Positions 24,018 through 33,286 are shown, counted from the first letter of the stretch. The stretch is DNA of 64,000 nt from Candidatus Obscuribacterales bacterium (GCA_020050835.1 JAGVKB010000075.1:1-64000), one strand, 5' to 3'. The notes: generated by a model from the sequence alone, not told the origin. Numbers and translations: made by a program.

Positions 24018-24352
24018 GGCGCATGCACCTTCGCGAATGGTCTGGATGTCATTATCACATTTTTGTAGGTACATTGTCCATACCGAATAATTTGCCAAGC
24101 TAGCGAGTCACGAAAAGCCGTATCTGCCGTCCTTGACGAAAACGGTGTGTGAGTCTCATTGGACCGAAAAGTAGCGCTAAGCTATTCGGTCCGTTGCTCC
24201 TCGAACCCCTTCCTGGACTATGTCCAGCTGAGCACAAACGTGAATCGTTGCCGATTACCACAAAAGCAAGTTAGAGAAACTGCGCAGCACGAGTTTTGTC
24301 AGGCTTCGGACCTGATTCCATTGCCGCGATACACTTTAGGATTGGTTTTTGT
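24018..24352. other. Intergenic region upstream of the TA pair, with a hairpin
   Basis: No credible gene is visible. The region should hold the promoter and operator of the antitoxin-toxin operon. The only clear structure is the inverted repeat at 24161-24192: the arms GGACCGAA and TTCGGTCC enclose a second short stem, TAGC/GCTA. It has no T-tract on either side, so it is not an obvious terminator. It could be an operator or an RNA hairpin. Confidence 0.5.
24161..24192. repeat. Inverted repeat GGACCGAA...TTCGGTCC
   Basis: There is a perfect 8-bp outer stem (24161-24168 with 24185-24192) and an inner TAGC/GCTA stem around a GCTAA loop. It lies about 145 bp upstream of the antitoxin start and between it and the end of the next gene, so it might be the shared 3' structure or a regulator site. 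Confidence 0.6.
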
Positions 24353-25627
24353 CTACGGTAGAGGAGTTTCGTAGATTCTCTTCTGGGTGGCGTGATCGAG
24401 CCAGATCAGCTTTCGTTTGAGTTTCGGATACTCCATTTGGAAATCCAATTTGACTCGTTTCATGCTGTGGGGATCGACGTCGAAGAGCAGCTCTTCATCT
24501 TCCATCTCGCCGGAGGCGACCGGAAATTTGCTGCCGTTGTCGTCTAGCAGATAGAGATCGATCGACTTAAGTCTCTTATCCGAATCGTTGGTGATCAGCA
24601 TCTCGACGCGTAAATTGTGTCCGTCCAGTCCGTCCTTAACTACTTTCGACTTCACAATCTCCACTTCCAAACCAGGCAGATTATTGGAGGCCGGTTTTGG
24701 TCCCGGCTCGACTGCTCCAGGCAGCAGCAAGTCGCAGTCGATCGACATGTTCAAATCATCACCCGGTTCGAGCACGGCCGGTGTGCCGCGCTTCCAGAGC
24801 GCGTAGCCGGTTGCCAGAAGTGCTCCAGCTGCGGCCGCGCCGGCGACGTTGTAGCCGTGCATCGCGACAGTTCTGGCTGGTCCGAAGTATTGATATGCCA
24901 GCAGGGCGCCGGTGATGGCGCCGCCGGCGGCATAGCTGGCTACTCTTCCCAATCCTCTCGCTTTGCTTTGCGGGGTGGACTCGCGATAATTGTCTGCCTC
25001 GGCGCGAAATGCGAAGGTCTTCTTGTTTGGCGTCGTGAAGCGATCGAAGGTGATTACCAGCGAGCCGGGTCTTCCTACTCGCTTGGGCGGGATCACTTTG
25101 GAGACCACGCCATGAAAGACCGTGCCGCCAGGGATGACTTTATTGTCGTCCACGTACAGATCTTCGGTGGTACGAGCTGTCAGCTCCTGTCCTTCGCGGG
25201 CCGGATAAAGATTGCCGTCGTCGTCACGGTCCATCAGCTTGAGCCCGTGGGTCGGGACGGTGGCCAGCTTCAGCTTGATGCCGGTTCCTTTCGGAACGAG
25301 ATAATTGACCTGCCCTTTCAGCAACAGCTTCGATGGTGGCGGTGTGGTATCGGATTTGGTGCCTAGCTCGGCGAAGCTGATCTGCGGTTTCGCCGAGCGC
25401 TTTGTTTTATCTGGTGCCGCTGGCTCAGCGGTCTGCTCTTCGTCTTGAGGAACCATTATTCTTGGCGCCTGACCGGTGTGATTTGGCTCATCCTGCTGAG
25501 CGGCAAGAGCGGTCCCTGGTAGCCCGGACAGCAGAAAGGAGAGTGCAATGTGCGCTGTCAGTCTTGGTATTTTGACTCGCTTGCTGCTCAAGTTGGAGCG
25601 TTGTACCGAATCGACGTTAACTCTCAA
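24353..25627 (-). CDS. Exported protein of unknown function
   Basis: This 424-residue protein starts at a TTG (25627), preceded by AGAGGTGG. A basic N terminus followed by a hydrophobic stretch ending GLPGTALAAQ (about residues 25-43) looks like a signal peptide. Residues 45-95 are acidic and Pro-rich linker. The middle contains a beta-rich domain with GQVNYLVPKGTGIKLKL and VIPGGTVFHGVVSKV, resembling the barrel-type domains of secretion-channel proteins that must withstand extraction. A Gly/Ala-rich hydrophobic pair follows (about 220-280, GAITGALLAYQYF, AAAAGALLATGYALW). The C-terminal third is a beta-sandwich-like domain (EVEIVKSKVVKDGLDGHNLR). It is probably periplasmic or surface-associated. 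I do not recognise a named family. Confidence 0.8.
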   Translation of the reverse strand: MRVNVDSVQRSNLSSKRVKIPRLTAHIALSFLLSGLPGTALAAQQDEPNHTGQAPRIMVPQDEEQTAEPAAPDKTKRSAKPQISFAELGTKSDTTPPPSKLLLKGQVNYLVPKGTGIKLKLATVPTHGLKLMDRDDDGNLYPAREGQELTARTTEDLYVDDNKVIPGGTVFHGVVSKVIPPKRVGRPGSLVITFDRFTTPNKKTFAFRAEADNYRESTPQSKARGLGRVASYAAGGAITGALLAYQYFGPARTVAMHGYNVAGAAAAGALLATGYALWKRGTPAVLEPGDDLNMSIDCDLLLPGAVEPGPKPASNNLPGLEVEIVKSKVVKDGLDGHNLRVEMLITNDSDKRLKSIDLYLLDDNGSKFPVASGEMEDEELLFDVDPHSMKRVKLDFQMEYPKLKRKLIWLDHATQKRIYETPLP

Positions 25628-25824
25628 AAGACCACCTCTGGTGCTGCTCGATCGATTTATGCGCCGGCCGAGTCAGATCGACCAAGTATATAGGAGGTCA
25701 AGCACTATGGATACAGGAGATATTTAATTGTCAGGTGGCTTTGGCTGCAAAGACTCTGGACAGGCCCCAGGAAATGCCTGCTGTAGCAAGCTTCGTCCAG
25801 ACTGGACCTGGCGCGCTGGTAGCG

Positions 25825-25960
25825 TTATTTAGGCGGATCGAGCAGGTAGCCGACGCCGTGGACGTTCTTGATTAACGGATGAGACGGGTCTTTGTCGACT
25901 TTCTTGCGCAATTCCTTAATGCCGGTTCTAACAGCTTCATTAGACGCATCAGATTGAGAT
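25825..25960 (-). pseudogene. C-terminal remnant of an OmpR/PhoB-type response regulator
   Basis: On the minus strand, immediately after the stop of the TPR-matrixin gene, an open stretch without a start codon reads ASNEAVRTGIKELRKKVDKD, then LIKNVHGVGYLLDPPK and TAA at 25825-25827. This is the recognition helix and C-terminal hairpin of a winged-helix response regulator (the V-x-x-x-I-x-x-LR-x-K and (V/T)-x-GVGY-x-L signatures). The receiver domain and most of the DNA-binding domain are absent. The remnant begins where the upstream gene ends, so a deletion has probably joined the two. Confidence 0.75.
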
Positions 25961-27076
25961 CTACTGTGTGGGCTGAAATTGCCAGACCGGATAAAGCTCG
26001 TAAAGTTTGGCGATCGTGGCCTTGTCCCTTTTAGTTAATACCGGCCAGACCGTCGAGGTATCGATGGTAAAGAACATGACATCGTGGTTGTTCATTGAAT
26101 GTCCTTGCAATCCAAGCACGTGCCCGACTTCGTGCAAGCAAGCCTTTTTCATATCGTCGTCGCTCAGTATTCCTTCGTCGAGCATCGGTTTGGTCAATAT
26201 CTTGATCGTCGCTCGCTGAATTTCGTTGTCTGGATTGGCGACAACTTCTGTTATGCCGCGCTCGCTTTGTGTTGCTGCTTTGCTCACCTCAATCGGGTTG
26301 CTTGTCCAGTCGCAGGCTACATCCGCTTGCGCGCGATCGCCGACGAGAGTATAGGCTAGCCGGTTGCCCGATGCGGTAGACCAGCTGTCGAATGCTTCTA
26401 TCAGGGCGCGACTGAAGCTGTTCTGGAAGCCGTCGATTCCGTTGCCGGAGCTGATAAAGACTTTGATCGGTAACTTGTGAGCTGGCCACCGGTATGTGCC
26501 ATCGGCAGTGATGCTCAGCAAGTAATCGGGAAGCGTCGGGTCGGCTCCCGGCTTCTTGCTGATGGCCGTGATGGCGGCGATGATATCCTGCACCTGATTT
26601 GCATCCGGTGGTGTCGGCCTGAGGCGCAGATACCGTTGAAACCATTCAATCGCTGTCTGTGATTGACCCATGCTCTGATAACAGCCGGCCATGTTCAAGG
26701 TAGCCGCTGGCATATTTGGTTGTATTTTCAGCGCGTTTTGAAACTCGGCCAGCGCTCTGTCTAGATTGCCCGAATTTTGATAAGAAAGACCGAGATTGCA
26801 ACGAATCCCTGCCGACCCGGGCTCGAGTTTGGCCGCTCTCTCCAGCAGCTGACGGGCCTCAAACGCTCGATTGGCTCGCAAAAGCTTAAGGGCATCAGAA
26901 AAAAGCTGACCAGCCTCGCTTTGGGTTTGATTGACAGTTTGAGCTGAAGCAGTTTCTGGTCCGGATTCCGCAACCTGACTGCGACCGGTCTGGCAGATTC
27001 CAAGCTCCAGGCTTACGGCAATTGCTGTTGCAAATGCGAATAGGCGGCGGGGAATTGGGCTTGTGCGGAGGTTCAT
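25961..27076 (-). CDS. Secreted TPR protein with matrixin-like metalloprotease domain
   Basis: This is a 371-residue protein. The N terminus (basic PRR, then FAFATAIAVSLELGICQTG) is a probable signal peptide. Residues about 50-155 are three TPR-type helical pairs (FSDALKLLRANRAFEARQLL; NLGLSYQNSGNLDRALAEFQ; NMAGCYQSMGQSQTAIEWFQ). Residues about 190-360 form a metzincin domain with the full zinc motif HEVGHVLGLQGH starting at residue 315 (codon 26132-26134) and a downstream Met (VMFF) as Met-turn candidate. This fits the matrixin/M10-like family that cuts proteins outside the cytoplasm. The TPR part may dock substrate or partner. It is transcribed divergently from the MshEN-type genes. Its 3' end abuts a response-regulator remnant. 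Confidence 0.88.
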   Translation of the reverse strand: MNLRTSPIPRRLFAFATAIAVSLELGICQTGRSQVAESGPETASAQTVNQTQSEAGQLFSDALKLLRANRAFEARQLLERAAKLEPGSAGIRCNLGLSYQNSGNLDRALAEFQNALKIQPNMPAATLNMAGCYQSMGQSQTAIEWFQRYLRLRPTPPDANQVQDIIAAITAISKKPGADPTLPDYLLSITADGTYRWPAHKLPIKVFISSGNGIDGFQNSFSRALIEAFDSWSTASGNRLAYTLVGDRAQADVACDWTSNPIEVSKAATQSERGITEVVANPDNEIQRATIKILTKPMLDEGILSDDDMKKACLHEVGHVLGLQGHSMNNHDVMFFTIDTSTVWPVLTKRDKATIAKLYELYPVWQFQPTQ

Positions 27077-27270
27077 CTGAGATACTTCGCTGAAGGAAAA
27101 TGCGAGCGTCTATGGGACATTCTAATCGGACGAAAGCTGGGTAGAAAGAGAGAGGACCCGCCTAAACAGTCTTCGGCTTAAGAGGTACACTGGAATTGAA
27201 GTCTCCCCATAATTTACATCGGATCTATGCTGCGGATTGCTCTCACGCTCAATGCTAGAAGGATGGAAAC

Positions 27271-27969
27271 ATGACTAACGGACAGAAGATTTCGCAGGCT
27301 GTATGTCCTTACTGCGTTTTGGGATTAAAGGCTGGAGCATCTGGCAATCAGGTGGAGGAGGCGTTCAATCGTCTCATTAAGACTTTTGACGAAGAGAAGT
27401 TCATGGATACTCCGCAGTCCTGGGTTCAGGCGCAACAAGCCTGCATGTGTATTGAAAATGCCTACAAGCGAATAGCGGAAGGCGATACTGAAGAGGTTTT
27501 GGAAGAATGCCAGGAGTCTGAGGCGGAGGCCGACGGCTTAGTTCATCCCAAGTTGGGGCAGATGCTTGTCGCTGCTGGACTAATATCGCTCGAGCAACTG
27601 GAGGAAGCCATCTCCAAGCAAAAGTCTGTCGATTTGAAGATTGGCGAGATTCTCAAAGGAATGAATCTCGTCACTCAGATGGAGCTGGACTCCTTCCTCT
27701 TAAATCAAAGTCTGATAAAGTTGCCGCTCGGTTCGCCCTATCATTTTGGCAAGCGACTGATCGGTCTGGGGCTCGTCACGGAGGACATGGTGCGGATTGC
27801 ACTCGTAGAGCAACGCACAAGTCAGCTTAGCCTCGGAAGGATTCTGGTTAATCGGCACTGGCTGGCTGAAGATGTTCTGCAAGCGCTGATGGAATCCGGT
27901 GCCGAGGATGGATCTCCCGAAGAAGCTGTCTGCCTGACGGACGAAGGCGCGATCGGGGTATCAACTTAG
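27271..27969 (+). CDS. J-domain-like plus MshEN-type regulatory protein
   Basis: This is a 232-residue cytoplasmic protein with a good ribosome-binding site (AAGGATGG) before the ATG. Residues 10-70 resemble a J domain (LGLKAGASGNQVEEAFNRLI ... CIENAYKRI), but the HPD tripeptide is missing (FDEEKF in its place), so Hsp70 stimulation is unlikely. A CPYC motif stands at residue 12. Residues about 90-215 hold repeats of the type LGQMLVAAGLISLEQLEEAI and FGKRLIGLGLVTEDMVRIAL, which match the MshEN fold (N-terminal domain of type II secretion/type IV pilus ATPases, in some cases a cyclic-di-GMP sensor). It is probably co-transcribed with the next gene, 32 bp away, which carries related repeats. 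Confidence 0.75.
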   Translation: MTNGQKISQAVCPYCVLGLKAGASGNQVEEAFNRLIKTFDEEKFMDTPQSWVQAQQACMCIENAYKRIAEGDTEEVLEECQESEAEADGLVHPKLGQMLVAAGLISLEQLEEAISKQKSVDLKIGEILKGMNLVTQMELDSFLLNQSLIKLPLGSPYHFGKRLIGLGLVTEDMVRIALVEQRTSQLSLGRILVNRHWLAEDVLQALMESGAEDGSPEEAVCLTDEGAIGVST

Positions 27970-28001
27970 GGATCCGAGCAGTTTGGGAGCGATAAGTCCA
28001 G

Positions 28002-29978
28002 GTGTCGCCCGCGAGCGGGCGGCAGTGCTTAAATTTAATCAGCGGTGGCATACTAATAGCAACGCCGTCTGAGAACCTGTCCCTGCGGCTTGAGGTGTTA
28101 ATACTAAGGATGTCGATTGAGCCGAGTGATGGACCAACAGCCATACTTGCTCCCGGGCAAGCTCACGAAAGTATTATTGCGCTGACTTACGGTGTTAACT
28201 TTCTCGATGAATTGTCCGGATTAGCTCAAGCGAAGATGGTCTATGACGTGGTAGTGGTTGATGCTACCCTCAGCGGCTTCCTCTTTCCGGCCAAAGCTTT
28301 GATTGAGACGGCACGACAGGCCAAGAAGATGCTTGCTGTCGGCGGCGCCCTCGTGCTGGTAAAGGCCGATAAAGCGGTTGCGCTGGTGAAAGAAGCGCTG
28401 ATGGGCCAACTTTCATTTCACGTGTTTGATACACACAGCGAGCTTTACGATTACTCGCCGTCCTTGGCGAGGCATGTGCAGCAGACTCTGGGCAATGCTG
28501 CCACTTTGATGCAGGAAAGCACCGATCTCTCCGAGCAGGTGCTGATGTCGTCTGTGCCGGTCTTGACTGCATTTGGGATTAAATTGAAAGCGGGAATGGA
28601 ATCAACCCGCCGCCGAAATCTCTTGCTGGGTTTAATTGATAATCACACGCCGCTGAGCAATATCGCCCAGCGGTTGATCGGACAGAACAAACTTTCGCAA
28701 GAAGAGCTTTTTGATGAGCTGCGAGCATTGGAGCAGGTTCGAGCTATCTTTCCGTTGTTCGCCAAAGTGCCGTTTCTCGTGCACTGTTTCCGGAACAAGA
28801 TTCCATTTAAACTGAAAGATTATCTACTGGCATCACGGTTGATCACTCAAGATCAGCTCGATGAGCTGATGTTCGAACAGCAAAGTGCGCGTGGGAAGCC
28901 GAAGCTTTCTGTCGGCGCTCTTTGCGTCGGCAGGAGTTATCTGACTACCAGGCAGCTCGAGATTGCGATGCAAGACCAAGCCTTTTACGGGCAGGGTGGC
29001 GAGCCGGAGAAGGTAAAGCTGGTTAATTCGGTCGGCGAGACTACGCAGGTTCAATCGCTCGTCGGACACCTGGGAACGACGGATCCGGCTGGTCTCTTGC
29101 AAAGTCTCTCGACGAACAGAGAGACCGGAGTGCTTTCAGTCGAGCACAAGGATTTGCAATACAGAGCGTTGTTTGACCAAGGACGTCTGACGCACGCCAA
29201 GCTCGGACGAATCAAAGGCAACGGGGCAGTGGTTGATTTCGTTTCCGCCTGGTCGGAAGGAATTTTTGTCTTTATCCAGAGGCAACCGCCGGCCGATCTC
29301 TCGGATGATGAATGCAAGCTTTCTCGACCGCTCGACAAGCTGCTTCTGGATGCCGCGCTGGCACAGGATAATCTCAATGCGATCTGGAAGAAGTTACCGA
29401 AGGGGGCCAATACTCCGCTGGAAAAACTGCCTGATACTCACAAGCTGCTTCAATCCGGACAGATAGTCGATCTGCAGGAAAAAACTCCGCTTGGCCCGCG
29501 TGATATGGATGTAATGAAGCGGCTCTGGAGCTTGCTGGACGGCCTTACTCCGACCGTCAATACGATCAAGGCGCTCGGGGACGTGCCGACCTGGGAAGCG
29601 GCTGTGGCTGTCGATCGTCTTTTGCATTACAAGCTGGTCTCGGTGCCGGCGATGGACATATCAGCCCCGCTTGAGAAGTTCCAGTATATTATCGCGGCGG
29701 TCGGCAAGCGAACCGGTCAAGATCGTAATCTCGCCATGCTGCGGCTGAGCTTGCAAGCTGCACAAGGCTATTCGGTGCGCGCCCGCATGTTTAATATCGG
29801 CAGCGCCGGTGAGATCGGGATCGATCTCGCTGCTGCCCGCTCCGCTGGCACATCATTGTCAGTTGTAATTAAAGACCTTGACGACTGGCAGGTTAAGTAC
29901 ATCGAATACGTCAGTCAAGAGTTGGATAAGCAGGAATTGCGCGACATAGTTTTCAAGGTTCACGACAGCAGCCGGTGA
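28002..29978 (+). CDS. DUF4388/MshEN-type regulatory protein
   Basis: This is a 658-residue protein, probably starting at GTG 28002; an internal ATG at 28110 is the alternative. The upstream part (GGILIATPSENLSLRLEVLI) reads as a coherent strand-helix unit, so the longer form is preferred. Residues about 1-190 look like a divergent alpha/beta receiver-like domain (VYDVVVVDATLSGFLFPAKA). Residues about 205-330 contain MshEN-like units (LIGQNKLSQEELFDEL; LLASRLITQDQLDELMFEQQ). Residues about 345-430 are a DUF4388/PATAN-type domain (LLQSLSTNRETGVLSVEHKD ... GRLTHAKLGRIKGNGAVVDF). DUF4388 proteins act in bacterial two-component and motility/GTPase circuits. No GTPase partner is present here. The precise role is unknown. 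Confidence 0.7.
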   Translation: MSPASGRQCLNLISGGILIATPSENLSLRLEVLILRMSIEPSDGPTAILAPGQAHESIIALTYGVNFLDELSGLAQAKMVYDVVVVDATLSGFLFPAKALIETARQAKKMLAVGGALVLVKADKAVALVKEALMGQLSFHVFDTHSELYDYSPSLARHVQQTLGNAATLMQESTDLSEQVLMSSVPVLTAFGIKLKAGMESTRRRNLLLGLIDNHTPLSNIAQRLIGQNKLSQEELFDELRALEQVRAIFPLFAKVPFLVHCFRNKIPFKLKDYLLASRLITQDQLDELMFEQQSARGKPKLSVGALCVGRSYLTTRQLEIAMQDQAFYGQGGEPEKVKLVNSVGETTQVQSLVGHLGTTDPAGLLQSLSTNRETGVLSVEHKDLQYRALFDQGRLTHAKLGRIKGNGAVVDFVSAWSEGIFVFIQRQPPADLSDDECKLSRPLDKLLLDAALAQDNLNAIWKKLPKGANTPLEKLPDTHKLLQSGQIVDLQEKTPLGPRDMDVMKRLWSLLDGLTPTVNTIKALGDVPTWEAAVAVDRLLHYKLVSVPAMDISAPLEKFQYIIAAVGKRTGQDRNLAMLRLSLQAAQGYSVRARMFNIGSAGEIGIDLAAARSAGTSLSVVIKDLDDWQVKYIEYVSQELDKQELRDIVFKVHDSSR

Positions 29979-30046
29979 TCGAACGATAAGCTTTCAAAGC
30001 CTCTGCTCCGTTTACAATTAGATTTCTCCATATATTTGAAGTGATT

Positions 30047-30076
30047 CAAGTGGAGTAATTCCAAGTGGAGTAATTC
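30047..30076 (+). repeat. Two 15-bp direct repeats before the LRV gene
   Basis: Two perfect tandem copies of CAAGTGGAGTAATTC occupy 30047-30061 and 30062-30076, 27 bp before the start codon at 30104. Their position in the leader suggests a protein-binding site or a recent slippage duplication. Confidence 0.85.
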
Positions 30077-30103
30077 AAGGATTGATTCAGGGAGCGGCTT
30101 TTT

Positions 30104-32080
30104 ATGGCTTGGTTCACTAAGTATCTGACTATTGGTGCTGCTTATGCGGCGACTCTTTCCGGGATTGCTCAAATGCAAACTGCCCCGGCCTTGTCCGCTG
30201 AGTCTGGCGGAGAGGCAGCAGTCAAGCTCGGAGCCGCGCCGCCGGCCGACAGACCACTGCTTGCAGGCGACGATGTTGCCGCACCACTTGCGGTGTGGTC
30301 TGGAGCTGGTCCCAGCATGCGCGTCAGACGTGCAGTCGCTTCCAATACTAAGTGCCCGCTCGAGATTCTCGAAAAACTGAGCAAAGATCCATCTGTTGTA
30401 ATCAGGCAGGCGGTGGCGCTCAATCCGGCTTGTTCCGATGAGATCAGGCTCAAGCTCGCAGCTGACACGGATCAAAGCGTTGTCGAGTCGCTGTTGCGCA
30501 ATCCCAAGCCGCTGAGCCTGACCGTGCTTACGAAACTGACGAGCAATCAGCAGCCAAAAGTCTATGAAGTACTGGCGGGCAATCCGGCCACGCCGCCGGA
30601 GATATTGCGCAAGTTGGCGCACGAACAGACCCAAACTGAGTTTCTCCTGCTTTCGCTTGCGCGGAATTCGAACTCGCCACCGGATGTAGTGGCACGCTTA
30701 GTCAAGGTCGGCGACAGGCTCGTGCGAACCTTCCTGGCCCGGCAGAAACAACTTTCGCCGGAGAACCTGGCGATTTTAGCTCAAGACGGCGATCTCGGAG
30801 TGCGCTCCTTTGTCGCTTCCAACCCGTCGACTGCGGCTGCTACACTGGCCACCCTGGCGCAAGACTCCAATCTGGTCGTCAGAGAGATGGTGGCAGGGCA
30901 TCCGTCCACGCCGAAGGAGACCCTGGCGAAATTGTCACAGGACGGCGCCTGGGAAGTGAAGGTAGGCGTAGCTGCCAATGCTCAGACTTCGCCGGCAGTG
31001 CTGACCACCCTTTCCAGAGATAAGTATGAGAAGGTGCGTTGGGGCGTCGCGGAAAATCGCTCAACACCGCCGGCGGTGCTGACCTCCTTGGCGAAGGACA
31101 GCGATCCGGTGGTGCGTGCCGCTGTCGCTGAAAATCCCAGACTGCCGGCCCAAGATCTCCTTACTCTGGCCGGCGACAGCACGCCAGGCGTTGCACAAGT
31201 CGTAGCCTCGCGGGCCGAACTCTCGGCTGAGTTAGCCGACAAGCTCGCAGCCAGCAAGTCGCCGCTGGTCAGGCAGCTGCTGGCGGTTAACTCGAAGCTG
31301 CCTTCGGCGGCAGCCAAGAAGCTTGCGGAGGACAGCTCATTTCCAGTGCGAGCGGCGCTGGCCTCCAATCCAGCGGTCGACCCGGAAATTCTCGGCAAGC
31401 TCGGAGTCGACACCAATGAATCGGTTCGCCGAGCTCTGGCAGCCAATCCCAACACGCCAGCGCAGACGTTGTCAATGCTGGCGGATGGCACGTCAACATT
31501 GATCGACGCGTCGCTAGCGCTGAACAAAAACTGCCCGGCCGATACGCTGCTTAAACTGGCTCAAAATGCCGATTACCCGGTAAAGGACCTTTTGTCTGCC
31601 CGCTCAGACAAATCGCCAGAACTCGCCGGCAAATTGGCCGAGGTCGCTGATGCTGCCTTAAAGAGCAAGATCGCCATGCGTTGTCCGGCAGCGCTTTTGT
31701 CGTCTCTGGTTACGGAAAAGGATGCAAGCGTGCGTTATTCAGCTGCGCGCAACCCAAACCTTTCTTCGGAAAGCGCAGCGGTTCTGAGCAAGGATGCCAA
31801 TCCGCTCGTGAGAGCCGCAGCTGCTGTTTCGCCCCATCTCCCTGCGGCAGACCTCGAACGGCTTTCGCATGATTCCGAGCCGATAGTCAGGAAGGGGGTT
31901 GCTCGCAACGCGGAAGCTACGCTAGAAACCTTAGAAGCCTTAGCGTCAGATCCAGATGGTCCGGTGCGCGAGGCGGTGGCATCCAACGGGCGAACTCCGG
32001 CCGCGGTGCTTATGTCGCTTTCGAAAGACGATGAACTATATATCTACAAGCCTCAAGGCTACAACAAATCGGGGATTTAA
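30104..32080 (+). CDS. Secreted LRV (leucine-rich variant) repeat protein
   Basis: This is a 658-residue protein. The ATG is preceded by GGGAG at 9 bases. Residues 1-32 are a signal peptide ending around PALSAE. From about residue 70 to the end run about 22 consecutive units of about 26 residues with consensus D-x-x-VR-x-x-VA-x-NP-x-TP-x-x-x-L-x-x-L-(A/S)-x-D, for example VREMVAGHPSTPKETLAKLS and VRWGVAENRSTPPAVLTSLA. These are LRV repeats, which stack as alternating alpha and 3-10 helices into a curved solenoid for protein binding. The N-terminal Cys cluster that holds an iron-sulfur centre in the Azotobacter LRV protein is absent. Partner unknown. The thiolase gene starts 3-6 bp downstream, so both are probably on one transcript. 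Confidence 0.88.
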   Translation: MAWFTKYLTIGAAYAATLSGIAQMQTAPALSAESGGEAAVKLGAAPPADRPLLAGDDVAAPLAVWSGAGPSMRVRRAVASNTKCPLEILEKLSKDPSVVIRQAVALNPACSDEIRLKLAADTDQSVVESLLRNPKPLSLTVLTKLTSNQQPKVYEVLAGNPATPPEILRKLAHEQTQTEFLLLSLARNSNSPPDVVARLVKVGDRLVRTFLARQKQLSPENLAILAQDGDLGVRSFVASNPSTAAATLATLAQDSNLVVREMVAGHPSTPKETLAKLSQDGAWEVKVGVAANAQTSPAVLTTLSRDKYEKVRWGVAENRSTPPAVLTSLAKDSDPVVRAAVAENPRLPAQDLLTLAGDSTPGVAQVVASRAELSAELADKLAASKSPLVRQLLAVNSKLPSAAAKKLAEDSSFPVRAALASNPAVDPEILGKLGVDTNESVRRALAANPNTPAQTLSMLADGTSTLIDASLALNKNCPADTLLKLAQNADYPVKDLLSARSDKSPELAGKLAEVADAALKSKIAMRCPAALLSSLVTEKDASVRYSAARNPNLSSESAAVLSKDANPLVRAAAAVSPHLPAADLERLSHDSEPIVRKGVARNAEATLETLEALASDPDGPVREAVASNGRTPAAVLMSLSKDDELYIYKPQGYNKSGI

Positions 32081-32086
32081 TCTGTG

Positions 32087-33286
32087 ATGAAGGAAGCGGT
32101 GATTGTCGATGCGGTTCGCACTGCGATCGGACGGTACGGTGGCGGGCTGAAGGATGTCAGGGCTGACGATTTAGGGGCTCTGGTGATTGCGGATTTGCTC
32201 AAGCGCAATCCAGTCAATCCGGCTGAGATTGAGGATGTCTTGCTCGGCTGCGCCAATCAAGCTGGAGAAGACAACCGCAATGTGGCGAGAATGTCCGTCT
32301 TGCTGGCAGGATTGCCGATAGTTGTCGGCGGTGGAACTGTCAACCGATTGTGCGGGTCCGGCCTGTCGGCGGTCAATGATGCGGCGCGCGCCGTACAGAC
32401 GGGTTGCGGAGACATATTCATTGCCGGCGGAGTCGAGTCCATGACGCGCGCTCCCTTCGTAATGGGAAAGCCGGAATCAGGCTTCCCGCGCGGCGACCTC
32501 AAAATGTATGACACCACTCTCGGGTGGCGGTTCATAAACAAGAAGCTGTCGGATCTGTACCACCCGTATTCGATGGGCGAAACAGCGGAGAACGTAGCGG
32601 AAAAGCATAAGATCTCTCGGGTAGATCAAGATGAATTCGCTTTGAGCAGCCAGTACAAATACAAAGTTGCATTCGAAGCGGGCAAGTTTAAAGATGAAAT
32701 CGTGCCTGTTTCCGTTCCGCAGAAAAAGGGCGATCCATTTCAGTTCGCTGTAGACGAGCATCCTCGCGTCGATACAAAAATCGAAGATTTGGCCAAACTA
32801 AAGCCTGCCTTTCGAGAAGGCGGGTCGGTTACTGCTGGCAATTCCTCTGGTATCAATGATGGTGCAAGCGCGTTGTTGATCATGTCTCGCCAGAAGGCCG
32901 ATCAACTTGGTTTGAAGCCGATTGCGCGCTATGTTACTTCGGCGGTGGCGGGGGTCGATCCTGCCTGCATGGGGCTTGGACCGATACCGGCAACAAACAA
33001 AGCGCTGGCGCGCGCATCGTTAAAAGTGTCCGATATCGATCTTTTCGAGCTCAATGAAGCGTTCGCCGCTCAGGTGCTCGCCTGCGCTCGCGAATTGTCT
33101 ATCGACCTGTCCAAAGTCAATGTCAACGGCGGCGCGATTGCGCTCGGGCATCCGCTTGGATGCAGTGGCGCGAGAATTTTGACCACACTGCTTCATGAGA
33201 TGAAGCGGCGAAAGGCCCGTTACGGTGTAGCAACGATGTGTATTGGTGTCGGCCAGGGCATCGCTACTGTAGTCGAGAGCCTGTGA
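32087..33286 (+). CDS. Acetyl-CoA acyltransferase (thiolase)
   Basis: This is a 399-residue thiolase of the degradative PcaF/FadA/AtoB-like group. It condenses or cleaves acyl-CoA with CoA and acetyl-CoA, either in beta-oxidation or in acetoacetyl-CoA synthesis. The nucleophilic Cys is in NRLCGSG (residue 89). The other active-site blocks are [27 protein letters not shown] (general-base His) and CIGVGQGIA (second Cys). The [13 protein letters not shown] start is typical. GTG 32084 and ATG 32087 are adjacent possible starts; ATG is chosen. It lies tightly behind the LRV gene with no metabolic neighbours, so substrate chain length cannot be assigned. Confidence 0.92.
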   Translation: MKEAVIVDAVRTAIGRYGGGLKDVRADDLGALVIADLLKRNPVNPAEIEDVLLGCANQAGEDNRNVARMSVLLAGLPIVVGGGTVNRLCGSGLSAVNDAARAVQTGCGDIFIAGGVESMTRAPFVMGKPESGFPRGDLKMYDTTLGWRFINKKLSDLYHPYSMGETAENVAEKHKISRVDQDEFALSSQYKYKVAFEAGKFKDEIVPVSVPQKKGDPFQFAVDEHPRVDTKIEDLAKLKPAFREGGSVTAGNSSGINDGASALLIMSRQKADQLGLKPIARYVTSAVAGVDPACMGLGPIPATNKALARASLKVSDIDLFELNEAFAAQVLACARELSIDLSKVNVNGGAIALGHPLGCSGARILTTLLHEMKRRKARYGVATMCIGVGQGIATVVESL

